NCBI GenBank assembly: GCA_027922465.2
Contig: BQMF02000273.1
Coordinates: forward strand, 124,001 to 188,000
DNA: 64,000 bases
DNA from: Turritopsis dohrnii
Lineage: Eukaryota; Cnidaria; Hydrozoa; Anthoathecata; Oceaniidae
Direction: 5' to 3'
Shown here: positions 11,177-28,300 of the stretch, in pieces
How positions within the stretch are numbered: the first letter of the stretch is position 1
Layout: every line of letters starts with the position of its first letter
Program-made: the position numbers and the translations under genes
The notes under the pieces: model-generated
Databases searched by the model: none
Told to the model about the DNA's origin: nothing
Seen by the model: only the letters and a program-made list of their open reading frames with translations

Positions 11177-12300
11177 TCAAAATGAAAAAGCACCATTTTT
11201 GGAGAATCTAATTGCCACCCATGTAGACACAGCGATCTAAATCCTCACATGACACTAAAGTTTTGCAACAAAACAAAACAAAACAAAAGAGACCTTTAAC
11301 CACTTACCATTGTGCAGAAAAAGAAAGTGAAATTTGCCTCTTATGTATTGATGTAACAAATACACTAAAAGTGCTTCATAATTCTATGATTTAGTCTATC
11401 ATTAAACGATACGATACGATACAGTGAACAGAGAAAAACACATTTCACAATCCTCTCCACTGTAAAAACAGGGAATCATTTTTATGCCAAGATTATGAGG
11501 AAAAAGAGCCTCCCATAGTCTGAAGTTTTGACCCTATTTCATGTTAGCATATATTTTTTTCATCGAGCAAGTTACGTAACCTGAAAAATCGATATGATAC
11601 TCACCTTTCTATGAGGTAATACCAACGCTTCTGGTGGTGTTTAGAACAAAATCTGCTCAACAGTCTAGCCGTGTGTTAGTATAGTATACCTGTTTTTCTA
11701 GCATTTGGACGTTGTTTTTATGCGTACATTGTTTTGGCAAAAATGGAACCAGTTACAAAAGAACCAACAATTAATGTAAGGATAATGGTTGATTGCATCT
11801 GACTGGAAATGTTTAATAAGAAGTTGTAGTAGCTCGTTGCAAAATTACACACAGATCAGAGCCATTATATTTCTTTCGTAAAAGGAATTTTGTATGATCA
11901 GACAAGAGCCTTGAGAGCATCAATAGAGACAAGGGTCTGGGGTGCTCTCAGCCCCTGTGGTGGTTAAGGGAAAATTTTAGAGTAGAGATTTGAATTAACT
12001 CTAGATTGGCTAAAAATCAGATGCAGTAAGAAAGACGTATCACAGATTTTCTTTATTCATTTTCAAGCAACCCAACAAGGGAAGCATCAACTCACCTCTT
12101 AAGGACATTCTTTCTGAAAAAATGATCATAAACAGGCCTTCATGGCAAGGAAAATGCCTAGTGTGATTACCACAGACCTCACATTGATTAAAGTTTCGCC
12201 ACGAGGGGGGTTATATGTTTTTTTAATAAGATATTATTTGGATTGTTTGATAACATTGCTATCATAAATAATGTTGAGATTAAAAACAAAACAAGTTAAA
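11177..12300. other. Stretch without recognised genes
   Basis: AT-rich sequence with no coding signal. It holds a short AACAAA-type run (11265-11290) and a GATAC tandem (about 11407-11422). Confidence 0.5.
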
Positions 12301-12374
12301 ATATTAAGCAGAAGCTTTTCAGTTAACCGAAAGTATTTAGATTGGTCTCAGTACATTTTTAGCAATTCGGATAA

Positions 12375-12719
12375 TTAGAACTTTTTTTTTTTAATTAGTC
12401 GCTCAATACAAGGTTTAAAACCACTAATGTGTAATGAGGTACAAGGAAGAAAGGTGACGCTGAACATTGCATTTAAAATGTTGAAGATTATAATGAGAAA
12501 GAAAAACAGACTGAAAGAATTCCAGAGAGTGGAGGAGCGAGGGATGAAACTTTGTTGGTAAAAATTTTTTGATGAGTTTGGGATGCTGACAGTGTGATCA
12601 TGGCAATTAGATGAATATCTTGTGTTTCGCTTGAAAGTTTTTAAAGCAGGGATGAGAGAAGAGAGCTCAGTTGAACATTTTCCGTAAAAGTATTTATAAA
12701 AGAGGCAAAGAGACGCCAC
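12375..12719 (-). pseudogene. Non-LTR retrotransposon RT C-terminal fragment
   Basis: The 114-codon minus-strand ORF contains FYQQSFIPRSSTLWNSF preceded by KTFKRNTRYSS. This is the usual C-terminal signature of CR1/L2/jockey-type reverse transcriptases (an RT-distal block ending in SFIPRTIxLWNSLP). The sequence degrades afterwards into Phe/Ile-rich low complexity and ends at a poly-T tract on the plus strand (about 12380-12391), consistent with the 3' end of a minus-strand retrocopy. It has no upstream RT domain, so it is a 5'-truncated dead copy. Confidence 0.6.
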
Positions 12720-13046
12720 TCAAACTTTATTAAGATTTTCTTATTATGGTATTTCACAGAATAGGTACTTTCTAATTATATCAAGCCATGTGGCATATGG
12801 TATGGCATGGATCAGGAAAAAAATTATAGACTTGACTGTGTTAAAGTAGATTGTGTGATAAGTTAAGACAATGTAATAAAAGCGAAAATGATATATACAT
12901 ATGAAAGTTTAGTCAAGCTGATATCTAAATTACAAATTCTGAATTTTTTTGTTGGTCAAAAGTCCTTCCAAATTTTGATACTTATATTTTAACAAGGTAA
13001 GTGTGTTATACACATCAGCAACTTTTTTGTAACATTTTTGCTAGCA

Positions 13047-13067
13047 CTGAGGATGGTTTTACCGAAA
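13047..13067 (+). other. Hammerhead-like core motif
   Basis: CTGAGGA (13047-13053) is followed by a small hairpin GGT-TTT-ACC (13055-13063) and GAAA (13064-13067). This is the order of the two conserved strands of a hammerhead ribozyme core (CUGANGA, stem II, GAAA). Closure of stems I and III and a UH cleavage site are not established. Related arrangements occur at about 45140-45165 and 49595-49633. Confidence 0.3.
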
Positions 13068-13320
13068 AGCTTCTGCTGATTTTAAATAAAACTTGTTATT
13101 ATTTTTGTGTTTTAATTACTTTCAACTTTTTTGAGTTGATTTTCAACTTTATTTACTTACCTTTTTAGGAGCTGAGTACTACTTTCTTATAAATGACTTT
13201 CTTATGAAAATAACATGTATGTAAGACTTTTCAATGTATGCTGCCAGTGTGTTAACCAGGAATTTTCCATTTGGGCCGTTAGGCTGTTAGGCCCAAATTG
13301 GGAATTTCTGTTCCTTTGAA

Positions 13321-13321
<1 letters not shown>

Positions 13322-13351
<30 letters not shown>
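13322..13351. repeat. Poly-G tract (30 G)
   Basis: An uninterrupted run of 30 G, followed by TTTGGGGG. Such runs are often miscounted by sequencing, so the exact length is uncertain. Confidence 0.9.
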
Positions 13352-13353
<2 letters not shown>

Positions 13354-13866
13354 TGGGGGTTCGCCTATTTTGCCTATTTGACCATTTTAAGGCTATAAAA
13401 TTGATTTAAAACGAACTTTTGTAAAGCAAATATCTTTCGTGAAATATGTTCTGTGAATAAAGAAATAATTTGTCATAAAGCAGCTTCTCTATGCTAGCTT
13501 CCTAGCTTCGCAAATAAAATTGCTGTCGTAATGCGCATGTTATTGTCGTCTCAAGAAAATAAATCTCATTTAAAACAAACCTCGTTTCGACTGCCATTTG
13601 TCTGCTGAGAAGGAGACAAATACCATTGGCAGGGCGTTAATCGTATCACTAGTGTTATGAAGCCATTAAATTTAACGATAGGACAATGATCATGTGCCTT
13701 ATGAAGGCTTTAAATAAGGATAGAATGATGATTGGGAGTCTTAGATATGCAAAGTTAAAAATAATAAGAACAGAAGATATTATACATCAGACCAAAGCTT
13801 TAAATTGATATATAATTTGAGACGAATGATACCTTAATAACTGTTTTGATTATTGCTTACTTACGA

Positions 13867-14058
13867 TTATATATCAATTCTCATCTTTGGATTCAATCGC
13901 TTCAGTTCCTCAACAAAATGTTCATATTCTACATCATTAAAATTGTCAGGTGCTTCTGTTGATATTCTGATTAATGAATCTAGTGATACTTGTGAAAGCT
14001 GGTTACGTAATCGAGTTTTAATGAGTTTCATCTTGGAGAACAATCTTTCCACTTGCAA
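13867..14058 (-). pseudogene. hAT transposase C-terminal dimerisation fragment
   Basis: The translated segment VERLFSKMKLIKTRLRNQLS followed by DSLIRISTEAP matches the conserved C-terminal block of hAT transposases and of domesticated ZMYM/ZNF862-type proteins (usual form ERxFSxMxxIKTxLRNxL, then LMRIxxEGP). The frame stays open upstream of the first Met, through a segment reading EKLQAEWPGFLQ. The frame ends normally at the C-terminus, but the catalytic RNase-H-like part is not found upstream, so the gene is truncated. Confidence 0.7.
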
Positions 14059-14854
14059 AAATCCGGGCCATTCAGCCTGAAGTTTTTCATTTACATTGGT
14101 ATATATATTCTTCTATATTAAGACTTTGATCTGTACATGTTTCCTCAAGATTGTGTTTTTTCTTTTGATATGTTAGAACAGGTGTTTCTTTTAATACTTT
14201 CGAACGTTGTTTCGTTGATCTAAGAACCTGCTATTTGTTCGAAAACAACAGTACAGAAATCAATTAAAATCATAACCTGATGTAAAGCATGTGGCTCCTC
14301 CTCCTCTTTTAAACAGATTTAGTGATAACATAAAATCATAGTGGACATGCAGACCGCACTAGGAGAAACGGTTATTCATCAGATATTTGCACTTCAGAAA
14401 TTTTGTAAAACAATTTCGCTCGGTAAATACCACCTTGCATACACACGTTCGCACCCAAAGAGGGCGCTTTTGGGAAGATTTATCATCAAAGGTGGAGTTC
14501 TTTCGGGAAAAGCCGGACGGCATAAGTATAGCAAAGGAACAAATATGGTAGATACGCCTGTAGTGACGTTAAAAACCTAAACAGGTACTCCGATTTATGC
14601 TTCTTTCCACTCGTCGTATTTTATTCGTTGGATGTGCAAGATCTTTTAGATTGTTTCAATATTTTTAGATAAAATTACTTCAACCATTTAATCATCAAGA
14701 AAATAGATTATATTATGAAATTTTCTCTGTCTTGAATATAAAATTTCGGAAACCAGAATTGGGAAAGTCCACTGCTAGACTGAATTGGGAAGGGGCCGTT
14801 TACCGGCCCTTATAATGTCTGGTTAACACCCTGGCTGCATGTAATAAAAATGTA

Positions 14855-15502
14855 CCGTCTATGTTCCTAATTACGGACAGCCTTCGTTATTACGGACATC
14901 AATCAAAATATAATTCCAACTGTCTGTAAATTAAAAACACGGCACATCCTGTACTGTCAACCAAACTGTAATGAAACAAACTTCATAGATAATCAAATTT
15001 ATGTGAACACTAGAAAATTACCAATATGCTGTTTAGAATTTATTTTTCTAAACTTTAAAGATTTCTTTTAAAAAGATTTCTCTCTTGAGAATCATGCGTA
15101 TTTTTATGTGGTCTGTGTGTACAATGGTAGCCATGTATATTTATGGATAAAAAATAATAATTTCCACCTCCGTCATGAAATATCGGACATCGTACAGCGG
15201 AACAAAGGGCTTCGACAGGTCAAAAATTTATGTTTAAAAATGAGTTGAGGAATGAAAATGATTTTGATCATGCTTTTAGAAAGTTAATTATCATAAAATA
15301 AGTCAAATAAATAAAGTTTTTTTTTAAGATTATTCATGGTCCATTATTCTTCAAGTGTTGCAGGTAATTGCTCTCTATTGCTCTGTTTTCATTTACGTGG
15401 TGAACTTGACAAGAGTGCAAGTCTATTTTCCTGACAAGAATCTTTGTTTACATTTTGATGTCCGTAATAACGAAGGCTGTTCGTTATTTGGTACATAGAC
15501 AG
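14855..15502. mobile_element. Family A MITE (copy 2, uninterrupted)
   Basis: A 648-bp element starting CGTCTATGTTCCTAATTACG and ending with the inverted equivalent, flanked by TA (14853-14854, 15503-15504). Both arms align with the two halves of the interrupted copy at 3913-11174, which makes this the near-empty-site reference for the nest. It lies 16 bp beyond the target duplication of the neighbouring hAT element. Confidence 0.85.
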
Positions 15503-15504
15503 TA

Positions 15505-16912
15505 ATGAGGTAGAACAGAATTTAATTTAATCTTGCCAACAAAATTATGGTTAATGGCACAAATCCAAATGTTATGCGTTAAATAAATTGTGATGACAAA
15601 CATATTTTAACAATCAACTTCTTAAATTATAGCAATTATGATTATTCTTAATTTATAACAACAGTTGAAAATTTTTTGAAACTTTCTTTTTGCAGGTCAA
15701 GTTGAAATAAGCTGACAGCTGTTTATAGGAAACCTGTTTGAAAACTGTTTTTGAAAGGATGAAAGGAAAAGGATGTGTGCTGTCACTGTTAATTGCCATT
15801 AACATAATACAGTCCTTGTGGTATGAACAACCAGTCATTAAGAATGGAGACTTTAATACTCAAAACATATGATTATCAAAAGATTTTCTCAAATCACTGC
15901 GGTATCATGACCAACTAAAAAGCAAAACCTACATAACTGTTGATAATTAGACAGTTGCTAAAATCCATTTGCTATGTTTGGGCAGTCTGCCTATTCACGG
16001 TCACCTATTTCAGTGACTGTGACCTGTTTCTGTCAGTTCTTTACTTTTGAATCCATCGACATTGTTAACACAGATTCGGATATCATTCCTGTGTGATTCA
16101 TTCTTTTTTTCAAGTCTCTGTGAATCACTCTCAATATTGTCTCCTTTGGGAAACTAGGCATTCTTTGTTTAATTATTTGATGGTTTTAGATCTCAAATTT
16201 AGGCCCTCTTTTCCCTCAGGGTCACTTCTATCTGTAAAAATTAGATAATAGAATTAATGATGAAACAAAAATTGTTTAAAGTGAAGTTGAAAACAAAAAC
16301 TAAATTTCCTAAAGTAAAAATCAATCAGAAATGAAGTGATCATTTCGCATGCCACTATCAGTGACAATAATGACTTTTCATCCTTGCCTGAACAGTACCT
16401 GAACAGTTTTTGTTAGAAAGAGTTCTTGATGAACAATGAACGATTGGCACTTCTCTTTTTTTGTTATAACCAACAAACAAAAATCTCTCCTTAGTGAAAT
16501 GCCATCTTTATGATGTAATGCACAAAACGGAGACATTTTTTTGAACTTGGACAGCCAGGTTTGTTTAAACCATCAACAATGATATTTATTATTTAAGCCA
16601 TATGGAAATCTCCATCTGATTAAAGAAAAATTTAAAAGGATAATGATGTTATCATTTTACTGATCTATTGCCATTGTTTTTTGTAGTGTAACAACTGTCA
16701 TCATTTTAATTGCTAATATGCATGAATTAATGAGAGTCATTAATAGAAAAACAGATTTTCATTTCTTCAATAGATTCTGAAGCATATTAATGCAATGAAC
16801 TAATTGTCCGGCAGCTTGCAACTTTTTCTTATTAAAGCTGACATTATTTGGTCCAATTTCTGATTGTGTTGTAGACATCTCTAGTGTGTTCAGTCTATCG
16901 TTTTAGGGAGAT
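15505..16912. other. Region upstream of taxilin; no gene recognised
   Basis: AT-rich, without a recognisable coding exon or terminal repeats. It should contain the taxilin promoter and perhaps a 5' untranslated exon, which cannot be located by eye. Confidence 0.4.
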
Positions 16913-20437
<3,525 letters not shown>

Positions 20438-21513
20438 CTTCTATAACTTCTTAACATCAACAAGAGATGAGTGATAACGTTGTATGGTTATGTGTATAAA
20501 ATAGAATCTAATTTTTACTGAATATATTTCGTAGACCGTTGCTTTGATGCATCTTTGTCTTCTTTGTGTTATCGGAAACCAAGCAATTCCTATATTCTTT
20601 AACGTATTTTTCGTTCATCAAAAGTTCATGATATTTACTGAAGCACTGCCATAAAAAAACAAACAACAACCATGAAATGGTCAAATTGGATCACAGTAGA
20701 ACGAGTTTTAAATTTGGACACGATTTTTAAACGAATGTAAAAATCTGAATAGCTGGTGAATATTCTAAGAAGTGAAGAACCTTTGATGATAGCAATCAAC
20801 CGAACTGAGGGATATTTGTGAGATATTAAATTTAACAATAAAATCAAGCCTGGTGGTAGTCACTTATTCGTTTTGATATTCAAGAAAATCAACTTTCTTG
20901 GCTAGCTGTTAATGTACATCATATTCATTGTTTTTTGCAAGGTTTTGGGGTTGCCTTTGTCTTTTTTTTTCCTGATTTCACTATTATTGAAAAAATACGA
21001 TCAAAGTAGCCTGCTGCTCTGTCTGATGTCATTCACGTCCTTACAAAAGAAAGACTAACAATTTTCATTTGATTAAGCGATTTCCAATGTATCTGACGTA
21101 AATTATATCTTTTTCTAACTATATTTGGTCGTATTCGAGCAAAAGGGAGAAATGCGTAATCTGCACTTAGAAGCGAAAAAGAAAAGTAAAAAGAGCTATG
21201 GCAGGCAGTATGCGCAAAAACACCAAATACGGAAGATTGTTTTGATATTTATCATGGATACATTGAAACAAGGTACTACGTCACTTATTTAGCCTGGTCT
21301 CGTAAATGTACTTTCTGTACGTAGAAAGTTGTGCTGAAATGCGGAGACTCAAACTAAGACTGCAGTATTTTGAACAAATTCAGTGTATATGTAACGTGAA
21401 ATTTTTGGGAGGTTGCTGACTTTGCGATTGTTTGCCACTGGTAGACGCTTATAAAGGGGGTCAAAAATTAGGCAAATACACATTTGCAAATAGAAACAAG
21501 TCCTGTCATCGAG
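20438..21513. other. Taxilin 3' region and intergenic spacer
   Basis: No exon is recognised. An AATAAA polyadenylation signal candidate lies at 20837-20842, about 400 bp after the taxilin stop. The rest should include the WDR1 promoter. Confidence 0.4.
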
Positions 21514-24500
21514 ATGTCTGAGTATACATTATGTAAGACTCCTTTATTTTCCTTCTTAGACAACCGAAGCCAATCATAAAATTTCAACATTGAGTGGATT
21601 TGATTATCTTGTTAATATCTGTAACTTTTTTCCGGAGGGAGACTGAAAGTTTTCTTGTTTTTTTCATGCCTGTTGGAGGAGACCTTTCACATAATATACT
21701 GTGTTAGAATTGCGGAATTTCTACATGATGTCAAACATTTTCCTTCTGTAGTGCAAACTTGGGCTGGTCTTCCAAGAACTGTTCGTGGCAAACCTATCAA
21801 CTTAAGTGCTGATCCTAAAGGGAAGAATTATCTTTATTGTAATGGAAACAGTATTTTCATCAGGGATGTAGAGGTATTATTAACTATAATTAATTCATAA
21901 ATAAAAGCAATGCATAAAGTACCAGCTCCCTCAAAACCATAATGATCAGATAAAATCTTACAAATTGATAATTACTTAGAGTGCCTGCTCCCCTTACCGC
22001 TATGTGCCGCTTGCCGCTAACTTTGAGTTTGATGGTTTATTTCCTTCATTTAAAGACAACGAATCAAACCAAACTAATTATTATCGAAAAGTATATTCAT
22101 TCAGCCATCGTTATGGAAAGTTTCAAAGTGAATTGCCAAATACTTACTGATTAATAGAGTAAAATCTAATACCGGGTCGCGATCATTGTGAAAAAAATAT
22201 TAAAAATGGCTTCCTCGAAAAATAAATGCTTCAAAATTCAGTGTCATAAATAAGGGAGCATATCGATTCCTTGTTATTCCTCTGCTGTCTTGAATGTTAC
22301 CAACATCTGAGATTTTATCCACACAAACAGTTTTCTTGTATACCGTAAAGCGGGGTGACTTCGATCAATTTTGCCACTATTTTAAAAGTATCTTCCGAAA
22401 TACTCAACCATTACTTCTGAAACTTTGGAATCATTACATTACATATTTCTTCTATTTCAGTGCAAAATTTCACATTAACTAAACTTGTAATTCCAGAGAA
22501 ATAACCTGATCTTTCCAAGAAAACGACAATATCGATAATGGGGTGACTTCGATCAGCTTATGAGAAGCGCCAAATTACTTATAATTATATTTGACAATGT
22601 TTTTAAAGCGCCATTATTACAATATTAACAGACCACCATTTGTCATCCGCGGTAAATGTTTGACCGTAAAAGATCAGCAAATGTTAGTAAAACAAAAGAT
22701 ATTTACGACGTTCACACATGTGTGACCCTCGTTAATACGAAACGAAATTATCATTGAAATTTCATTGTATCTCAAACAAAATTTTTGAGATCTATCATCA
22801 TGGGGAAAGAGCACGCTTATTAAAATTTCTTCGGTAAGTCATTAAATCTCCCATGAGATACGACGACTTTTCACGAAGTTCTTGCGAAGATGTAACTTAT
22901 AACGATATAAAACATTCGGTTTTTTCGTGTTTTTATAAACACGATATTATCGATAAAGGAATAAGGAAAAGAAAAACAGAATATAGCGGTGAAGAACAGA
23001 ATTTCTTTCAGACATATTACAATTTTCTTTACATTCAGCCTCTATACTTCACATATGTACCAAAAATGTCCAGGCTAAACTCTTGAATACGGCGTAGAGC
23101 GATGACCAATGTGAGCGGTGAAAATTTTGATGTTTTTCGTCGTTAATTTCGGAAGAAATTGATTGTTACGCTTGAAGACGACTCTGATGATATTTTACAA
23201 TAAGAATCTAAATGAAAATCTTAAAAAATGTGAAAAACGCACTTTAATTTCAGAGTTTAAACAGTTTATTTTTACTGATCGAAGTCACCCCGCTTTACGG
23301 TATATCATATACACAAGTAAATCATCTAAAGTTTACAGCAAGATAATTCTGTAACCATGTGTCCTTTCTCCGCTATATATAGCAACAAAATTTGTACTTG
23401 TTAGCACTGATTTCAGCTTCATTACTCAAACAGTTAAATTTTTTTTACAGACATTCAATTAGCGCCAAATCCCATGTTCATAATATCACCCATAGATTTA
23501 TCGTTCAAGAAAACGTGAAACTTGTTTCGTAGACCTTTTTACCCAAAGGACCCATTGTCATTAAAAAATTTTTATTGCGCTAACGCTTTTTATCAATTGC
23601 AATTTAAACTTTTTAGCAATTGCAACTTGAATTCTGTAGGATCATTCTAGCGTGTATCCTCCGCATGTTGAAAATCTCCACCACAAGTATAGAAACAATA
23701 GATTTCATATGTTGCGAGTATAAAAAGTAATTCAATACATGTTGATATTACATTCGCGGTTCATGCTTTTAACAAATTAACGATGTCTGTGTTTATCGTA
23801 TAATTACTCTAAACAGTAAAGGCATGCATTTTTTATTAAGCCTGTGGTTATCTTATTTCTGCAGAAGCAAAGGAGGAAAGCACTTAAATTGAGAGAAAAG
23901 GGATTGAAATTGTTACTATGAACACTAAATTCCATAAAATTTTGTTATTTGCATCACTTTTGACGAACGTGAAATTAGTTAGCGGAAAGAGGAACAACTT
24001 AGCGGAAAGAGGAACATCACCCCGATGATGTTTACAATTACAGTATTTATCAATCTTATTTTCCTTGTTTGTTCTTGTTGATTTAGTATCTAGAATGACC
24101 AATTGTGGTGCTAAATCCATTTAACTGTGTTTTTATGTTTGCATTGACGAATTTTGCAACATTATAATTAAAGTTAGCGGTAAGGGGAGCAGGCACTCTA
24201 CAGCTTTTGGTCCCTGAACTATTAGGCCGATGGAAATTTTAAATTAGTTTAGCGTCACCAGCCCGCATCAGTTTAAGTGCCTGCATAAAAAAGTTCATTA
24301 TTTTACAAAATTTCAATATTCCAATACAAAATGACAATTCTTAAAAAGAACAATATATCATCCACTTCATTTTTGCTTGCCTACCCACCACCGACTATCA
24401 TACCACGGTTCAAAATGTCCAAGTTGCTTTTCCGGCACGTCTAATGGCTTCGCCAGTGTGTTCCGTATAATAAATGTAGCGAAATTTTGACAGTCAATTA

Positions 24501-27500
24501 TGCAGCGCTGCAAATAATTTTTTTACACCAGCCGGTCATTGTGATCATTAAAAGTCAAAATCTGCCGGTCACATGGCTATATTGTCGGTCAAGTCAAACT
24601 TGAAAAATGTAAACATTCAATTTCACTGTTATTGTAAAGGGAGCTGGAGACTACAGTAAGAGGCTCTTTAATTTCATTGAATAACACGAAAACGAGTCCT
24701 GCTGGTACCACTTATGTTTTCATATTCTTTCGTTAGGTGAACAAAAGAATTCTTATAACGAGGGAAATTTCAATATTACCTTAGCAACGGTGGCTGTTCT
24801 CCCTAGCAACAAAAAATTGGTGAATAATCAATTAATATACCTAAGTTATCCTTTGTTGTTAATTGAGCATGGAAACTAATATAATAAGTTGAGCATGTTC
24901 TAGTTCATATAAATAGTTGAGCATGTTTTTAAAGAGTATCTTCGTGCGTGATTAAAAGCGCGTCTTGCCTAACTCTAGGAGCGTTATAGCGATCGCTATC
25001 CCTTCTTGCTATCAAGCAATCATCATATTTCACAAAATCTGATGGTCCTTTCGTTTCAATAAAATTAATTCTGACCGGTCAAGTTGATCAGCCATAAGAA
25101 AAAACACATGATCAAGTGCCTTATATCGCCGGTCATTGACCGCTGACCGCCCGTTATTTGCAGCGCTGATTATGTAATCGAAGTAGACATTAATTTTTGC
25201 AGCGTTTTGGAATAACAGAGTTATGGTTTCGATTTCTATCAGATACATGCTGAAAAAGCCAACTTTGCAGAATACCTAATTTGCGAAACTAAGTTCCATG
25301 AAAATTTCTTCTTTTTAAATGTGGTTGAAGAAAAAGCAGGTCTCAAGTTATATACTTGAAAGCTCGAGCTAATACCGAATCTCCAACGGGTGGGATCTCG
25401 GTGATTATAATAATGCAAAATGGCATATTTGATGTGTTCTCCGGCTATTTATGGCACTAGAACAAAATTAATGAAAAATGAAAACATGCTGCATGACAGT
25501 TTCAGGAGATAAGTGACGCTAAACTAATATAAAATTCCCATCGGCCTTAACAATTGGTTGCAAAGAAATAGGCAGAAATTTGCTCCTAAAAAATGCATTC
25601 TATTTGATCAACAACTTTTCCTACTGATATGCGGCCTCAATTCCTGTGTAGTTCCTCATATATATACAGTGCAGATGACAAAAAATATTTGTAAGACAAG
25701 AAAACCAGCGGTAGTAGAGGGTAGTGGAAACTTGTGTGGAGGAGCGCATTCACGTAATTTGTGAATTCAATCTATTACCAATAGAACTATCTGAAAGATT
25801 TTCTTTTGAGTTAAATTGCTAACACTCTCCTGCACAAATTGCTACTATCCTCTAGATCTGCCACTGAAAGCTATTTTTAAAAACAATATATACCAACGTA
25901 TATATTGGACAAAAAATATTCTTGGTAAAAATTTCTTTGATTAAAAAGTCAATTCTATAATGTCTATATAAATTTGATCTTGAATTAACATAGTATTAGG
26001 AATTTTTTTAAATTGTTTACCTGGGATACTAGTTTAATGTATTGCCAACAATTAAAATGAATTGACAGCCAAGAATTACAGATTCTATTCTCTTTGACTC
26101 TAAATAAAATCTTGATGCTCCAATGAGCTAAAATGAGTAACTGTATATTTTTAGAATCCTGCAGAATGTGATATTTATTCACAGCATACTAAGGATACAA
26201 CTGCAGCAGCCTATGCACCAAGCGGTTTCTATATCTGTTCCGGAGGTAATTTCTCAATCTGTGTATATTTGAAAATATGTTTAAAGTATTGAGGTGGCAT
26301 TAAAATGTTTTTGTTCTCAATCAACTTCAAGTCTTCCCAACCACTGTTGGATTTATATTTATCATTCTGAAATAAGTGACATTCTTTGACTAAATCATAA
26401 TACATAGTTTCTAGAGGGTTCAAGACCCCCCCCCCCCCCCCTCCCCCCCCCCCCGGGTAGGAAGACCCCATACCACCACCCACCACCCCCTTGAGAAAAT
26501 GTATAAGAAGACTGCTATTTACAAAGAAGAAGGTTATACATAGTAGGTAAATTTTAGTCATTTTAAGATTTTCAAGATCGTTTCAAATTTCCTTTAGAAA
26601 ATAAGTCGTTTCTAAATAAGTCTCTTAAATGCTAAAAAACTATGTAATATAATTCAAATTGCTTGCATATATACATTTTTTAAGACATCACTGGTAAAAT
26701 TCGAATTTGGGACACTGTCAACAAGGAACACATACTTAAATATGAATATCCAGCGTTGAGTGGTGCTGTTAAAGATATCGCTTGGACCGAAGATAGCAAA
26801 CGAATTGCTGTATGTGGTGAAGGCAGAGATAAGTGAGAAAAATTTCAATAGTTTTCCAAAAGTTTTTGAGGTTTTGCAATTTTTAATGTTACTCTAATTT
26901 TCACCACTAGTATGTACTAAAGTAATGCATAAATCTTTTCTATTTAAGGCATACATATACAACACATAGCTTTTTTTCATGAGTTTGTATGCTATTGCAA
27001 TAAATCGTAATATTGGTTTGAAATCATGGCACAGGATGTTTTGTCTTTGAACTCAAATTTTGTATGGCATTATTTTTTTAAGCTGACATTTACTTCCTAA
27101 AGAAGACAAACACTTATTTTGATTTTACTTTTGCTGCCATTACATTCAGAATTTTTTTCAAGAAGAAAAGTAGCATAAAGTATAAGAGTCTTGACAACAC
27201 AACATAAAAGAATCTTTAAAGTATAACAAAACAAGATAAGGCAAGAATTTCACCTTCAACGTGGCATGATAGTTATTTGATTCTCTATGAAATCATGAAG
27301 TCACATGAATCTTTAATTCATTCAGTCGAAAATAACAGTTTATGTAAGTTTGTCGTTCAATGGGTCTTTTTATTGTTCTTTCAATGTTTGTCTTATTTCT
27401 TTAGGACCGCCAATGCTATCATGTGGGACACTGGTACGTCTGTAGGAAACCTGACTGGACCAACTAAGTCATGTAACAGTATAGATATAAAACAAAATAG

Positions 27501-28250
27501 GCCATATCGACTTACGTTAGCTTGTGAAGATTTTGCTTCCTTCTTTTATGAGGGGCCACCATTTAAATACAAGGAACAGTACCTTGTAAGTATTTAGTTA
27601 AAAATAAATGGGTACCATTTATCTGGTCTTCATATTCCATGTTTTTTACTGAAAAATTTTCATCCCACATTCACTATTGGCATATTTTGCCATGTAGTAG
27701 AATTTAGTCCAAATAATGTTTACATGCCGCAGTACCTACCATGCCATACCTGTCTCACTTGGTCATCATCCTGTAAGTTTTCCATCCTTGTCAAGTGTTT
27801 ATTTCTTTTCTTCCAAACAGGAACATACCAACTTTGTGAATTGCTGTCGTTTCTCTCCTGATGGCTCAAAATATGCAACAGCTGGTGCTGATGGAAGGCT
27901 GTTCATACATGATGGCAAAACTGGTGAACTTTTGGGTGAGCTGTGTGAAGCGGCCGGAAAAATCCACAAAGGTGGAATATATGGGGTATGAATTAAATGA
28001 CTTTCTTACCATTTGCATCTAATTTCATTTGTTTTTGTTTTTGTGTTGTAGTATTTTGAAGTCCTATTAAAGTGCTTGATGTTTATAGATTTCTTGGAGC
28101 CCTGACAGTAAGCAGTTGATGACATGCTCTGCTGACAAAACTGTCAAGATTTGGAACATGGACGAGAAGTACTACATTTCTAATAAAGAAGTTGTGTAAG
28201 TTAACTTCTTGTTTACTATTTTTTGTTGATATTTATTATTTTTATTGTCG

Positions 28251-28300
<50 letters not shown>

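Larger units (their letters stand above)
13245..14833. mobile_element. hAT-superfamily transposon remnant, 5-bp duplication
   Basis: Termini are CAGTGTGTTAACCAGG and CTGGTTAACACCCTG, flanked by the 5-bp duplication GCTGC (13240-13244, 14834-14838). The element encodes on its minus strand the C-terminal hAT dimerisation segment (13867-14058). A 30-G homopolymer (13322-13351) sits near its left end. The closely similar termini at 18277-18741, also with a 5-bp duplication, mark that shorter element as a probable derivative of the same family. Confidence 0.75.
24225..25546. mobile_element. PIF/Harbinger-like element, TTA duplication
   Basis: Inverted ends of about 36 bp start GGCCGATGGAAATTTTA on the left, and the right complement starts GGCCGATGGGAATTTTA. 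They are flanked by TTA on both sides (24222-24224, 25547-25549). A 3-bp TTA duplication is the hallmark of PIF/Harbinger. It sits just 24 bp after the previous element and is interrupted by a CAG-ended element (24503-25168). No transposase is present. Confidence 0.75.

Noticed and set aside
26229..26561. 110-codon minus-strand ORF with a Gly-rich core in WDR1 intron 3
   Set aside because: The glycine run is only the translation of the poly-C tract, and the frame lies across a WDR1 intron.
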